The translations under genes and the position numbers were made by a program. The notes beneath the pieces were generated by a model. The model was not told the origin of the DNA and ran no database searches. It saw only the letters and a list, made by a program, of their open reading frames with translations. Positions 29,195 to 37,288 of a stretch of DNA of 64,000 nucleotides are shown here, one piece after another. The DNA is taken from NCBI RefSeq assembly GCF_004342445.1, contig NZ_SLWW01000005.1, positions 62,001 to 126,000 on the forward strand, read 5' to 3'. This stretch comes from Rhodovulum euryhalinum (GTDB lineage Bacteria > Pseudomonadota > Alphaproteobacteria > Rhodobacterales > Rhodobacteraceae). How positions within the stretch are numbered: the first letter of the stretch is position 1; every line of letters starts with the position of its first letter.

Positions 29195-30004
29195 ATGTCC
29201 TTCTCGATCGCAGGCAAGACGGCCATCGTGACCGGCGCGGCGAATGGCGTGGGGCTGGCCATCGCGCGGCATTTCGTGGACCGCGGCGCCAAGGTGATGC
29301 TGGCTGATATCGACGAGGACCGGCTTGTCGACGAATGTGGCAAGGATACCGAGGGTGACGGCACGATGCGCTATTTCGCCGGTGACCTGCGCGAGAGGCT
29401 GACGGTCGCGAACCTGTTGTCGGCGACCATCGACGCCTTCGACCGGATCGACATCCTGGTGAATGCAAGCCGCCAGATGGTCGTGTCCGATCCGCTCGAC
29501 CCTGACCAGGATGCGGTCGACTCGCTGTTGCAGCAGAACCTGATGACCAGCCTGCGGCTGACCCAATGCGTGGCGCGGCGGATGATCCGGCAGGCCGAGG
29601 ACGACGGGCTGGAAGAGGGGTCGGCGGGCGCCATCGTGAACCTGTCCTCCATCGCCGCGCGGCGCACGCATCCCGAACTGCTTGGCTATTCGGTGAGTTG
29701 TGCCGCGCTCGAGCAGATGACCCGCTCGATGGCAGTGGCGCTGGCGCCCCACCGGATCCGGGTCAACGCGGTCGCCTTCGGTTCGGTGTTGTCGGCAAGC
29801 CTGCAGGGGGTGCTGAAGGACCATCCCGGGTATCGCGACGAGATCCGCGACCACACGCCGCTCGGCCGCATCGCCAAACCTGCCGAGCTTGCCGAGGCGG
29901 TGCAGTTCCTGGCCTCGGACGGGGCACAATTCGTCACCGGCCAGATCGTGACGGTGGATGGCGGGCGCACTTTGATCGACCCGGTTGACGCGCCGGCGCA
30001 CTAG
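29195..30004 (+). CDS. SDR family protein lacking the catalytic lysine
   Basis: A 269-residue short-chain dehydrogenase/reductase fold. The nucleotide site is TGAANGVG (about residues 11-18), and an acidic LADID end of strand 2 suggests NAD(H). The active-site Ser (NLSSIAA) and Tyr (LGYSVSCAA) are present. The lysine of the YxxxK motif is replaced by Cys (codon TGT near 29699-29701), and the usual NNAG is NASR. The C-terminus (PAELAEAVQFLASDGAQFVT through TVDGGRT) is standard. It may be inactive or have changed chemistry. Substrate is unknown. Confidence 0.88.
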   Translation: MSFSIAGKTAIVTGAANGVGLAIARHFVDRGAKVMLADIDEDRLVDECGKDTEGDGTMRYFAGDLRERLTVANLLSATIDAFDRIDILVNASRQMVVSDPLDPDQDAVDSLLQQNLMTSLRLTQCVARRMIRQAEDDGLEEGSAGAIVNLSSIAARRTHPELLGYSVSCAALEQMTRSMAVALAPHRIRVNAVAFGSVLSASLQGVLKDHPGYRDEIRDHTPLGRIAKPAELAEAVQFLASDGAQFVTGQIVTVDGGRTLIDPVDAPAH

Positions 30005-30328
30005 GAGCGGAGCCTGAGCGACCAGCCTCTGACCCGACGTTTGGTTTCGAAGGATCCGCGGGCCACCGGGTTACGTAGTTGCAGGTGGTTCTGAAAGGGG
30101 GATTACAGGGGTTTTGATACCGGAAGCGGCCCCAAGTGTCCGGACTGCCTCGGATGGTTTTTCCGCCACCAGGCGTTGATTGCGGACCGGCCGACGCTTC
30201 GGTCTGGTGGGAATGCCTTGGCCGCCGCCTCCTTCGCGACCTGCCGATGGGCGTGCTTCAAGGGGAAACCGGCAGCAGGCCAGGCCGCACAACCCGGTGG
30301 CGGCCCGTTCGGCCCCTGAAAAGCCCCT

Positions 30329-30414
30329 AGGCTGTCAAAATCCTGCAACGCGCCACCCGCTAACCTATTGATTTCCAAAGTCGCGAAAATCCCAGGTTGT
30401 CAAAAACCTCCTGC
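30329..30414. repeat. pair of related short palindromic elements
   Basis: AGGCTGTCAAAATCCTGC at 30329-30346 and AGGTTGTCAAAAACCTCCTGC at 30394-30414 share AGG-(C/T)-TGTCAAAA-(T/A)-CCT and a trailing CCTGC-like end. Each can fold weakly on itself (AGGTT with AACCT in the second). The spacing is 65 bases. Confidence 0.4.
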
Positions 30415-30449
30415 CGCCGCTCATGGGTTTCGCCCTGGCTGACGCCGGG

Positions 30450-30515
30450 GCGACCCGCGCGGGGGCGCTGCCCCCCGCGACCCCCCGGAGCATTTCCGCC
30501 AAGAGGAAGATCGCG
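30450..30515. repeat. possible dispersed extragenic GC-rich element
   Basis: A GC-rich block (CGGGGGCGCTGCCCCCCGCG) flows into GACCCCCCGGAGCATTTCC and GCCAAGAGGAAGA. From memory this resembles an extragenic element scattered in Rhodobacterales genomes; I see no second copy in this window, so the call rests on recall and its hairpin potential. Confidence 0.35.
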
Positions 30516-30588
30516 GTTACGTTGGCTCGGAAATGTCTGGGGGCAGCCCGAAGGACAGGCGCGTCCCAGACTGTACGCCTCGGCGTGC

Positions 30589-30981
30589 TTACGGCTGGGG
30601 ATAGCGCGCCGCGCAGGCCGAAAGTGCCCGCGCGGCGGTACGGGCCACGTCCTTGCGTTTCGACTTGAGCTCGGCCAGCGCCGCACGTTCGGCGCGCAGG
30701 TCCACCGCGACCGGGCGTTCGCGGAAGCCGATTTCGGGGCGGTTGCACCAGACGAAGCCGACCCCGCCATCGTGGCCCACGCGGTTGGCATAGCAAAGCT
30801 CGAGTGAACTGCGCCGGTAGGGTTCGCGTTCAAGTGCATAGCCGCGCGCGATCGTCTGCTCGGTCTCGCGGATCAACAGGTCGATCATCCGCAGGTCGTA
30901 GAGCGCGTTTCGCTCGCAGGCCTGGCGCGGTGTGGCACAGGCGGCAAGCGTCACAAGGCAGATCAGGGCGAGTGTGCGCAT
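30589..30981 (-). CDS. small cysteine-containing lipoprotein, unknown function
   Basis: A 130-residue predicted lipoprotein. The signal MRTLALICLVTLAAC ends in the lipobox LAAC, so Cys15 would be lipidated. The mature part holds four more cysteines spread along its length and a charged helical stretch near the C-terminus (LRAERAALAELKSKRKDVAR) that may form a coiled coil. ATG 30981 has GGAGGAGAGG about eight bases upstream, which decides the start. It is divergent from hemF. I do not recognise a named family. Confidence 0.8.
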   Translation of the reverse strand: MRTLALICLVTLAACATPRQACERNALYDLRMIDLLIRETEQTIARGYALEREPYRRSSLELCYANRVGHDGGVGFVWCNRPEIGFRERPVAVDLRAERAALAELKSKRKDVARTAARALSACAARYPQP

Positions 30982-31101
30982 CGGGCGATTCCTCTCCTCC
31001 TTCCGCCATGATAGGCGCGCCTGCCCGCATTCCAAAGCCCGTGGCATGGTGGCGCGGCGGGCGCAAAGCTGCTAGGCAATCGCCAGCAGGGGAGACGCGA
31101 C

Positions 31102-31995
31102 ATGACCGAGCATTTCGACGAGCACAAGACGCGGGCCGCGGCCTGGTTCCGGGCGCTGCGCGACGAGATCGTGGCCGCCTTCGAGGCGCTGGAAGATGCG
31201 CAGACCACCGGCCCGTTCAGGGATGTGCCTGCGGGCCGCTTCGAGGTGACCGAGACCCGGCGCCAGTCCGAGGACGGGTCGGACGCGGGTGGCGGGCACA
31301 AGAGCATCCTGCGCGGCGGCCGGGTGTTCGAGAAGATGGGCGTGGCGGTCTCGACCGTCTACGGCAAGCTGAACCCGCGGGCCCGCGCCGCGATGGCCGC
31401 GCGCAAGGACTTTCCCGGCATGGAGGACGACCCGCGCTTCTGGGCGTCGGGGATCAGCCTGGTGGCACACATGCAGAACCCGCACACACCGGCGGTGCAC
31501 CTGAACACCCGGATGTTCTGGACGCCGCATGGCTGGTGGTTCGGGGGCGGGACCGATCTCAATCCCTGCCTGCCCTATGACGAGGATACGGCGGCGTTTC
31601 ACGGCGTGCTGAAGGAGCGGTGCGATCGTCACGATCCGGATCACTACCCGCGCTTCAAGGCCTGGGCGGACGAATATTTCTACGTGCCGCATCGCGGCCG
31701 GGCCAGGGGCGTGGGCGGCATCTTCTTCGACGACCTGAACACGGGCGACTGGGAGGTGGACTTCGCCTTTACCCAGGATGTGGGCCGGGCGTTCCTGCCG
31801 GCCTTTCTGCCGCTGGTGGAACGGCGCCGGGATACGCCCTGGACCGACGCGGACCGGGCGGCGCAGCTGGCCCATCGGGGGCTTTATGCGGAATACAACC
31901 TGCTCTACGACCGCGGCACGAGATTCGGTCTGGAAACCGGCCATGACCCCGAGGCGGTGCTGATGACCATGCCGCCGCTTGCAAGCTGGCCGTAG
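31102..31995 (+). CDS. hemF: oxygen-dependent coproporphyrinogen III oxidase
   Basis: A 297-residue HemF that performs aerobic oxidative decarboxylation of coproporphyrinogen III, complementary to hemN at 14-15 kb. Family segments are clear: HLNTRMFWTPHGWWFGGGTD, LNPCLPYDEDT, YFYVPHRGRARGVGGIFFDD and LYDRGTRFGL near the C-terminus. ATG 31102 follows GGGGAGACG. It is convergent with hemE, with a hairpin between them. Confidence 0.97.
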   Translation: MTEHFDEHKTRAAAWFRALRDEIVAAFEALEDAQTTGPFRDVPAGRFEVTETRRQSEDGSDAGGGHKSILRGGRVFEKMGVAVSTVYGKLNPRARAAMAARKDFPGMEDDPRFWASGISLVAHMQNPHTPAVHLNTRMFWTPHGWWFGGGTDLNPCLPYDEDTAAFHGVLKERCDRHDPDHYPRFKAWADEYFYVPHRGRARGVGGIFFDDLNTGDWEVDFAFTQDVGRAFLPAFLPLVERRRDTPWTDADRAAQLAHRGLYAEYNLLYDRGTRFGLETGHDPEAVLMTMPPLASWP

Positions 31996-32038
31996 GGGCG
32001 CGGGCGCCCCGTCACATCGGGACCGGTGGAATGGCAAC

Positions 32039-32061
32039 GCCCCGGAGGATCGCTCCGGGGC
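32039..32061. terminator. bidirectional hairpin between hemF and hemE
   Basis: GCCCCGGAG pairs perfectly with CTCCGGGGC (9 bp) around a 5-base loop, in the 107-base gap between the two convergent stop codons. It can end transcription from either side. Confidence 0.65.
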
Positions 32062-32102
32062 GGGGTTGTGCGGCGTGTTGGCTGGCGAAACGCGGCCGGG
32101 TG

Positions 32103-33134
32103 TCAGCCCCGCAGCGCCTCGAGCATGACATGCACGTTCTCGGGGTCGGCATCCGGCGTGATGCCGTGGCCGAGATTGAAGATATGCGGCCCCTTGGAGA
32201 ACGCGGCCTTGATGCGCTTTGTCTCGTCGATCAGCGCCTGGCCGCCGGTGACCATCAGGTCGGGCGCCATGTTGCCCTGCACGCAGCCGTCGACCTGCAC
32301 CTTCGCCGCCGCCCAGTCGGCATCGACCGAGTTGTCCAGCGCCACGCAGTCGGCGCCGGTCGCCCTGGCGAAGCCGATGTAGTTCTCGCCCGCCTCGCGC
32401 GGGAAGGCGATGCAGGGCAGGCCCGGGTGACGCTGCTTGAGCGCGGCGATGATCCGGCGGGCGGGTTCCAGCGCGTAGCGGGTGAAATCCTCGCCTTTCA
32501 GCGAACCGGCCCAGCTGTCGAAGATCTTGACCACCTCGGCGCCGGCCTCGACCTGCTTGGACAGGTATTCGATGGTCGACTCGGTCAGCAGGTCGATCAG
32601 CGCCTCGAACGTCGCGCGATCCCCGGCCTTCAGCGCATGGGCGGGGGCCTGGTCGGGCGTGCCGCGGCCCGCGATCATGTAGGTCGCCACCGTCCAGGGC
32701 GCGCCCGCGAATCCGATCAGCGTGGTTTCCTTCGGCAGTTCGCGCGCCAGGATTCGCACCGTTTCATAGACCGGCGCCATGTGGTCGTGGATGTCGTCCT
32801 TGCCCTTGAGCGCCTTGAGCCCCTCGGCCCCGGTGATCGTGGACAGCCGTGGCCCCTCGCCGGTTTCGAACCACAGCTCGGCGCCCAGCGCCTGGGGCAG
32901 CAGCAGGATGTCGGCAAACAGGATGGCGGCGTCGAAGCCGTAGCGGCGGATCGGTTGCAGCGTCACCTCGGCGGCGAGGTCGGAATTGTAGCACAGCGAC
33001 AGGAAATCCCCCGCCTCGGCCCGCGTGGCCCGGTATTCGGGCAGGTAGCGGCCCGCCTGGCGCATCAGCCATACGGGCGGCACGTCCAGCGTTTCACCCG
33101 CCAGCGACCGAAGTAGTTTTTTGGTTTCCGCCAT
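32103..33134 (-). CDS. hemE: uroporphyrinogen decarboxylase
   Basis: A 343-residue HemE that converts uroporphyrinogen III to coproporphyrinogen III. The N-terminal signature [17 protein letters not shown] carries the invariant Arg pair of the active site, and [14 protein letters not shown] and the later D-S-W segment (IFDSWAGSL) are typical. The C-terminal [15 protein letters not shown] holds the conserved His. It is divergent from hemC over 104 bases, so the two genes probably share a control region. Confidence 0.97.
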   Translation of the reverse strand: MAETKKLLRSLAGETLDVPPVWLMRQAGRYLPEYRATRAEAGDFLSLCYNSDLAAEVTLQPIRRYGFDAAILFADILLLPQALGAELWFETGEGPRLSTITGAEGLKALKGKDDIHDHMAPVYETVRILARELPKETTLIGFAGAPWTVATYMIAGRGTPDQAPAHALKAGDRATFEALIDLLTESTIEYLSKQVEAGAEVVKIFDSWAGSLKGEDFTRYALEPARRIIAALKQRHPGLPCIAFPREAGENYIGFARATGADCVALDNSVDADWAAAKVQVDGCVQGNMAPDLMVTGGQALIDETKRIKAAFSKGPHIFNLGHGITPDADPENVHVMLEALRG

Positions 33135-33238
33135 CGTCTTCCCCGTTTATTGGTGCGGCCTGTCGTCCCCTGCTTGCGTCAGCATGTCAAGTCGGGCCGA
33201 GTTGTCAGGACGACGTGACGCGATTAGAGGTTTGGCGC

Positions 33239-34183
33239 ATGGCTATCACACTTCCTTCCCCCGCTTCACCCCTCAAGATCGGCACCCGCGGCTCTCCGCT
33301 GGCGCTGGCCCAGGCCCATGAAACCCGTGCGCTGCTGATGGCGGCCTTCGATCTGCCCGAGGAGGCGTTCGAGATCGTGGTGATCCAGACCATCGCCGAC
33401 CGGGTGCTGGACCGGGCGCTGAAGGAGATCGGCGGCAAGGGGCTCTTCACCAAGGAGATCGAGGAGGCCATGATCGAGGGCCGCATCGACATTGCGGTGC
33501 ACTCGACCAAGGACATGGGCATTGAACAGCCCGAGGGGCTGGTGCTGGACACGTTCCTGCCGCGCGAGGATTTCCGCGACGCCTTCATCTCACATTCCGT
33601 CAAGGGGATTGCCGATCTGGGAGAGGGGGCCGTGGTCGGCACCTCTTCGCTGCGGCGCAAGGCGCAGCTGTTGAACCGCCGCCCCGACCTTCAGGTGGTC
33701 GAGTTCCGCGGCAATGTGCAGACGCGGCTGAAGAAGCTGGAGGACGGCGTGGCGGTGGCCAGCTTCCTCGCCATGGCGGGGCTGAACCGGCTGAACATGC
33801 AGCACGTCGCGCAATCGGCCATCGAGGCAGAGGAGATGCTGCCTGCCGTGGCCCAGGGCGCTATCGGCATCGAAAGGCGCAAGGACGACGCGCAGGCCGC
33901 GCATATGGTGGCTGCGCTGCACCACAAGGCGACGGGCGAGCAGATGGCCGCCGAACGGTCCTTCCTCGCTGCGCTGGACGGGTCCTGCGAGACGCCGATC
34001 GGCGGGCTTGCGCAGCACGAGGGCGGCACGATCTGGCTGCGCGGCGAGATCCTGCGCCCCGATGGCAGCGAAAGCATCAAGGGCGAGGCGCGCGCGCCGA
34101 TCGAGGACGCCGCCGAGATGGGCTGGAAGCTGGGCAAGGACCTGCGCGCCCAGGCTGGCGAAGGCTTTTTCGACTGGGATTGA
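33239..34183 (+). CDS. hemC: hydroxymethylbilane synthase (porphobilinogen deaminase)
   Basis: A 314-residue HemC that polymerises four porphobilinogens to hydroxymethylbilane. It opens with KIGTRGSPLALAQA, has HSTKDM in domain 1, SSLRRKAQLL in domain 2, and the dipyrromethane cofactor cysteine at Cys250 (LDGSCETPIGG). ATG 33239 follows AGAGGTTTGG and matches the family start; a much longer open frame upstream is antisense to hemE. A strong hairpin lies 40 bases downstream. Confidence 0.97.
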   Translation: MAITLPSPASPLKIGTRGSPLALAQAHETRALLMAAFDLPEEAFEIVVIQTIADRVLDRALKEIGGKGLFTKEIEEAMIEGRIDIAVHSTKDMGIEQPEGLVLDTFLPREDFRDAFISHSVKGIADLGEGAVVGTSSLRRKAQLLNRRPDLQVVEFRGNVQTRLKKLEDGVAVASFLAMAGLNRLNMQHVAQSAIEAEEMLPAVAQGAIGIERRKDDAQAAHMVAALHHKATGEQMAAERSFLAALDGSCETPIGGLAQHEGGTIWLRGEILRPDGSESIKGEARAPIEDAAEMGWKLGKDLRAQAGEGFFDWD

Positions 34184-34223
34184 GACCATTTGCGCCGGTC
34201 CGTGTGGCCAGTTGCGATCCTTC

Positions 34224-34256
34224 AGCGCCGGTCCGGGGCCTTCCCGGTCCGGCGCT
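34224..34256 (+). terminator. hairpin terminator after hemC
   Basis: AGCGCCGG-T-CCGGG and CCCGG-T-CCGGCGCT form a 13-pair stem with one T-T mismatch and a 5-base loop, followed by GTCGTTT. It separates hemC from the gene wreck downstream. Confidence 0.7.
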
Positions 34257-34289
34257 GTCGTTTCTGGCGCCAACCGCCCTGCACGACCC

Positions 34290-34800
34290 CGCCCACCGCG
34301 CTTTCGCCAAGGCGATGGAGGGCCGGGGCATCAGCGGATCTTGGCCGACGACCCGGCGGTGGCGCAGCGGATGCAGGCGGCAGGGCTGATTCCACACGAG
34401 ATCCCGAAGACTGAAACGCCCCACCGGGCAGATGAAGCGGTTGATCGTCGGCCCGCGCCGCCGCGAGATGGCCGGGATCGTCGACTGGCAACTGGCGGAA
34501 CTTGACCGGCTGCGCGTCGAGATCCGTCAAAACATCGGGACCGAGGCTGAACACGCGCCGGCGCTGGCGCCCGAGGTCGAGCATGGCACGGCCACCCTCG
34601 GCGACCTCTGTCACGGCCTCAAGGCCGACAGCATCACCCTCGGGTCCATCGACTGCGGGACGCTCATCGGCCATTCCAACCCGTTCCCTTGGGGCAATCC
34701 GGCGGGGCGCGTCCTGCTCTGCCGGATCGGCGATGCCATCGCGTCCCGCAACATCCATGCCGGGATCTGCGCCACGCTGCGCCATGGTTTGCGGTGGTAG
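34290..34800 (+). pseudogene. degraded flavin oxidoreductase (trimethylamine dehydrogenase-like), 3' remnants
   Basis: Fragments of one protein family appear in different frames. The frame 34432-34800 (122 residues) contains RREMAGIVDWQLAELDRLRVEIRQN, which resembles the FAD/NAD domain of trimethylamine or dimethylamine dehydrogenase-like NADH:flavin oxidoreductases, then jumps to a C-terminal segment with VLLCRIGDAIASRNIHAGI, which resembles the end of the same family. At least about 100 residues that should lie between are missing, and the large N-terminal barrel domain is absent. Family assignment is from pattern memory; a short real gene is less likely. The left edge is approximate. Confidence 0.55.
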
Positions 34801-34812
34801 GGGGCGGCTCGG

Positions 34813-35799
34813 CTAGAGAATCAGCAGGCTGACGGCCGCGAAATAGATCAGCAGGCTCGAGGCGTCCTGGATCACGGTACAGATCGGCCCGCTGCCAAGT
34901 GCCGGGTCCGAACCCAGCCGCTGGAACACCCATGGCAGCGCGAAGCCCACAAGGGATGAAATGGCGCCCCCGCAGAGAACCGCCAGCCCGACCGCAAGCG
35001 ACAGCCGTGCATCGCCAAACCCGATCAGGACGCCCAGACCGGAAAGCACCCCCAGCGCCGCCCCGATGCCAAGCCCGATCACGATCTCGTCGCGCAACAG
35101 GGCGCTGATCGACACGTCATGCGTCGCCAGGCCGCGCACCGCGACCGAAACCGCCTGCGAGCCGATCGCGCCAGCGATATAGACCAGTGCCGGCACGAAG
35201 AAGGCGACCGTGACATGTGATGCCAAGGTCTCTTCGAAGCGCACCATCACCAGCGTGACCAGGGTGGAGGCAAGCAGCCCGAAGACCAGCCAGGGCAGGC
35301 GCCGCGCAAGGCGGTTGCGGATCGGGGCGTCCAGCGCGGCATCCGGGCCCGCGTGATGGGCGCCGATGCCGGCCAGCCGCTGAAGGTCTTCCATGTGTTC
35401 GTCCCGCAGGATTCGGAACAGCGCCTCGGGTGGCACGGCACCGATCAGGCGGCCCGCGTCATCCACCACCGGAACGACGATCATGTTCAGCCGGATCGCC
35501 AGTTTCGCGATATCCTCCTGATCCGCCCCGCGGCTCACCGCCTCGTGCTCTGGCTCCATGATCTCGGCGACGGTGCGCGTGCCGTGGGCGAGCAGATCGT
35601 TGATCCGGACAATTCCTTCGAGCCGGCCTGCCGCATCGGTCACGAAGACCGTGTCCGCACAGTCGAAGATCTGTCCCGAAAGCTGGGTGATCACCTCGCT
35701 GACCGGGGTCTCGGGCCGGGCGGTCGGAATGGCGCGAACCAGGTGTGCGCCTGCGGTGTCCTTGTGCTGGAAATCCTGCGCGTCAGGTTGGGTATTCAT
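34813..35799 (-). CDS. MgtE-like divalent cation transporter, short form
   Basis: A 328-residue membrane protein. Residues about 30-160 hold two CBS-type repeats (VFVTDAAGRLEGIVRINDLL; VPVVDDAGRLIGAV). About 185-328 form a five-helix MgtE channel domain, including GAIGSQAVSVAVRGLAT. MgtE proteins are homodimeric magnesium channels gated by their cytosolic domains. The helical N-terminal domain (about 130 residues in full-length MgtE) is missing here, and the frame start at 35799 leaves no room for it. The cation and gating are therefore inferred. Confidence 0.85.
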   Translation of the reverse strand: MNTQPDAQDFQHKDTAGAHLVRAIPTARPETPVSEVITQLSGQIFDCADTVFVTDAAGRLEGIVRINDLLAHGTRTVAEIMEPEHEAVSRGADQEDIAKLAIRLNMIVVPVVDDAGRLIGAVPPEALFRILRDEHMEDLQRLAGIGAHHAGPDAALDAPIRNRLARRLPWLVFGLLASTLVTLVMVRFEETLASHVTVAFFVPALVYIAGAIGSQAVSVAVRGLATHDVSISALLRDEIVIGLGIGAALGVLSGLGVLIGFGDARLSLAVGLAVLCGGAISSLVGFALPWVFQRLGSDPALGSGPICTVIQDASSLLIYFAAVSLLIL

Positions 35800-35895
35800 G
35801 GCGCCCCCGTCTTCTGGCGTTCGGCATCTGGCCCCTATCCCTAGGCCAGCCGCAGCGTACGGCCCAGTGAAATTGGCGCGTCCGTGGGCTCTGGT

Positions 35896-36576
35896 TCAAT
35901 GCGCCGCCGTCACCCGCGAGACCAGATCCAGCACGGTGGGCCCCATCGCCTCGACGATCAGCGACACGCCCTTGGCCGAGGGGTGGATGCCGTCCTCCTG
36001 CATGTAGTCGCGCATTGCCGCGCCGCGGTCGGGAAGGTCTGTCAATCCCTTGAGAAAGCTTTCAAAATGCATTGCCCCGTATTCCGCAGCCAGTTCGGGA
36101 TACATCGCATCGAAGGCGGACTTGAAGTCGGGGCCGTAGTTTCCGGGCGCGCTCAGCCCCACCAGCATCACCTCGACCCCGGCCTCTTGCGCCGCCTTGA
36201 GGATGCCCGCCAGATTGGCGCGCGAGGCGGCCGGGTCGATGCCGCGCAACAGGTCGTTGCCGCCCAGCGCCACGATCATCGCGTCGACCTCTGGCGTCAG
36301 CGTCCAAGCAACGCGCGAAAGCCCCCCGGCCGTGGTGTCGCCCGAAACGCCCGCGTTCAGCACCGTCACCTCGGCACCCTGCGCCCGCAGCCACGCCTCA
36401 AGCTGGGGCACGAAGCCTTCACCCTGGGGCAGGCCGTAGCCCTGGGTCAGGCTGTCGCCCAATGCGGCGATCGTGACCTCTTCGGCCAGCGCCCCGCCGG
36501 GAGCGACGGCCAGAACCATGGCCACCGCAAGCTTGAGCGCGCGGGTCCGCGCCCCATATGCAAGGGCAACCCGCAT
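35896..36576 (-). CDS. tesA: TesA-type arylesterase/lysophospholipase (SGNH hydrolase)
   Basis: A 226-residue exported GDSL/SGNH esterase. After a signal peptide (about 1-28) the four blocks are visible: GDSLTQGYGL (nucleophile Ser), NAGVSGDTTAGG, GGNDLLRG, and DGIHPSAKG with the catalytic Asp-His. Homologues hydrolyse acyl thioesters and lysophospholipids. It is divergent from the ABC pair at 36593, as tesA is from ybbAP in E. coli. ATG 36576 is chosen; ATG 36594 is possible and would overlap the start codon of the divergent gene. Confidence 0.92.
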   Translation of the reverse strand: MRVALAYGARTRALKLAVAMVLAVAPGGALAEEVTIAALGDSLTQGYGLPQGEGFVPQLEAWLRAQGAEVTVLNAGVSGDTTAGGLSRVAWTLTPEVDAMIVALGGNDLLRGIDPAASRANLAGILKAAQEAGVEVMLVGLSAPGNYGPDFKSAFDAMYPELAAEYGAMHFESFLKGLTDLPDRGAAMRDYMQEDGIHPSAKGVSLIVEAMGPTVLDLVSRVTAAH

Positions 36577-36592
36577 GCTCAGAAGGCCCTTC

Positions 36593-37288
36593 ATGGCAGA
36601 TTCGATCCTCTCCCTCGCCGATGTCACACTGACCCTCGCCGGAAATGCCGGTCCCGTCGAGATCCTGCACGGGATCACGCTGGATGTGCACCGGGGCGAG
36701 ACGCTGGGGCTGGTCGGGCCGTCGGGGTCGGGCAAGTCCTCTCTCCTCATGCTGATGGGCGGGCTGGAGCGCGCCACCTCGGGCCGGGTCACGGCGCTGG
36801 GCCATGATCTGACCGCGATGAACGAGGACCAGCTCGCCCGGTTCCGCAGGCAGCATATGGGCGTTGTGTTCCAGTCTTTCCACCTGATCCCGACGATGAC
36901 GGCGCTGGAAAACGTCGCGACGCCGCTGGAACTTGCGGGCCATCGCGATGCCTTTGACCGCGCCGCCGAGGAACTGCGCGCCGTGGGGCTTGGCCCGCGG
37001 ATGGACCACTACCCCAGCCAGATGTCGGGCGGCGAGCAGCAGCGCGTGGCGCTGGCCCGTGCCGCCGCGCCGCGGCCGCATGTCCTGCTGGCGGACGAGC
37101 CCACGGGGAACCTGGACGGGGCGAACGGGGCCGCGATCATGGACCTGCTGTTCGGCCTGCGCGACCGGCATGGCGCGACGCTGGTGCTGGTGACGCATGC
37201 GCCAGACCTTGCTGCGCGCTGCGACCGGGTGGTGCGGCTCGCGGACGGGCGGATCGCGAGCGATGAACTCAGGAGGGCGGCGGAATGA
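36593..37288 (+). CDS. ybbA: YbbA-type ABC transporter ATP-binding protein
   Basis: A 231-residue ATPase of the LolD/MacB/YbbA type. Walker A is GPSGSGKSS, the signature is MSGGEQQRVALARA, Walker B is LLADEPTGNLD, and the H-loop is VTHAPD. Such ATPases work with FtsX-like permeases in mechanotransmission rather than classic transport. AGAAGG lies just upstream of ATG 36593. The stop overlaps the permease start (ATGA at 37285-37288), and the esterase gene is divergent, so all three probably act on one envelope process. Confidence 0.93.
   Translation: MADSILSLADVTLTLAGNAGPVEILHGITLDVHRGETLGLVGPSGSGKSSLLMLMGGLERATSGRVTALGHDLTAMNEDQLARFRRQHMGVVFQSFHLIPTMTALENVATPLELAGHRDAFDRAAEELRAVGLGPRMDHYPSQMSGGEQQRVALARAAAPRPHVLLADEPTGNLDGANGAAIMDLLFGLRDRHGATLVLVTHAPDLAARCDRVVRLADGRIASDELRRAAE

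Larger units (their letters stand above)
30005..30588. other. gene-poor stretch with short repeats
   Basis: No frame in this 584-base stretch has gene-like features in either strand. It contains two short related palindromic elements at 30329-30346 and 30394-30414 and a GC-rich, hairpin-rich segment at about 30450-30515. Base use is less periodic than in the surrounding genes. It may be a worn intergenic region or the site of a lost gene. Confidence 0.6.
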
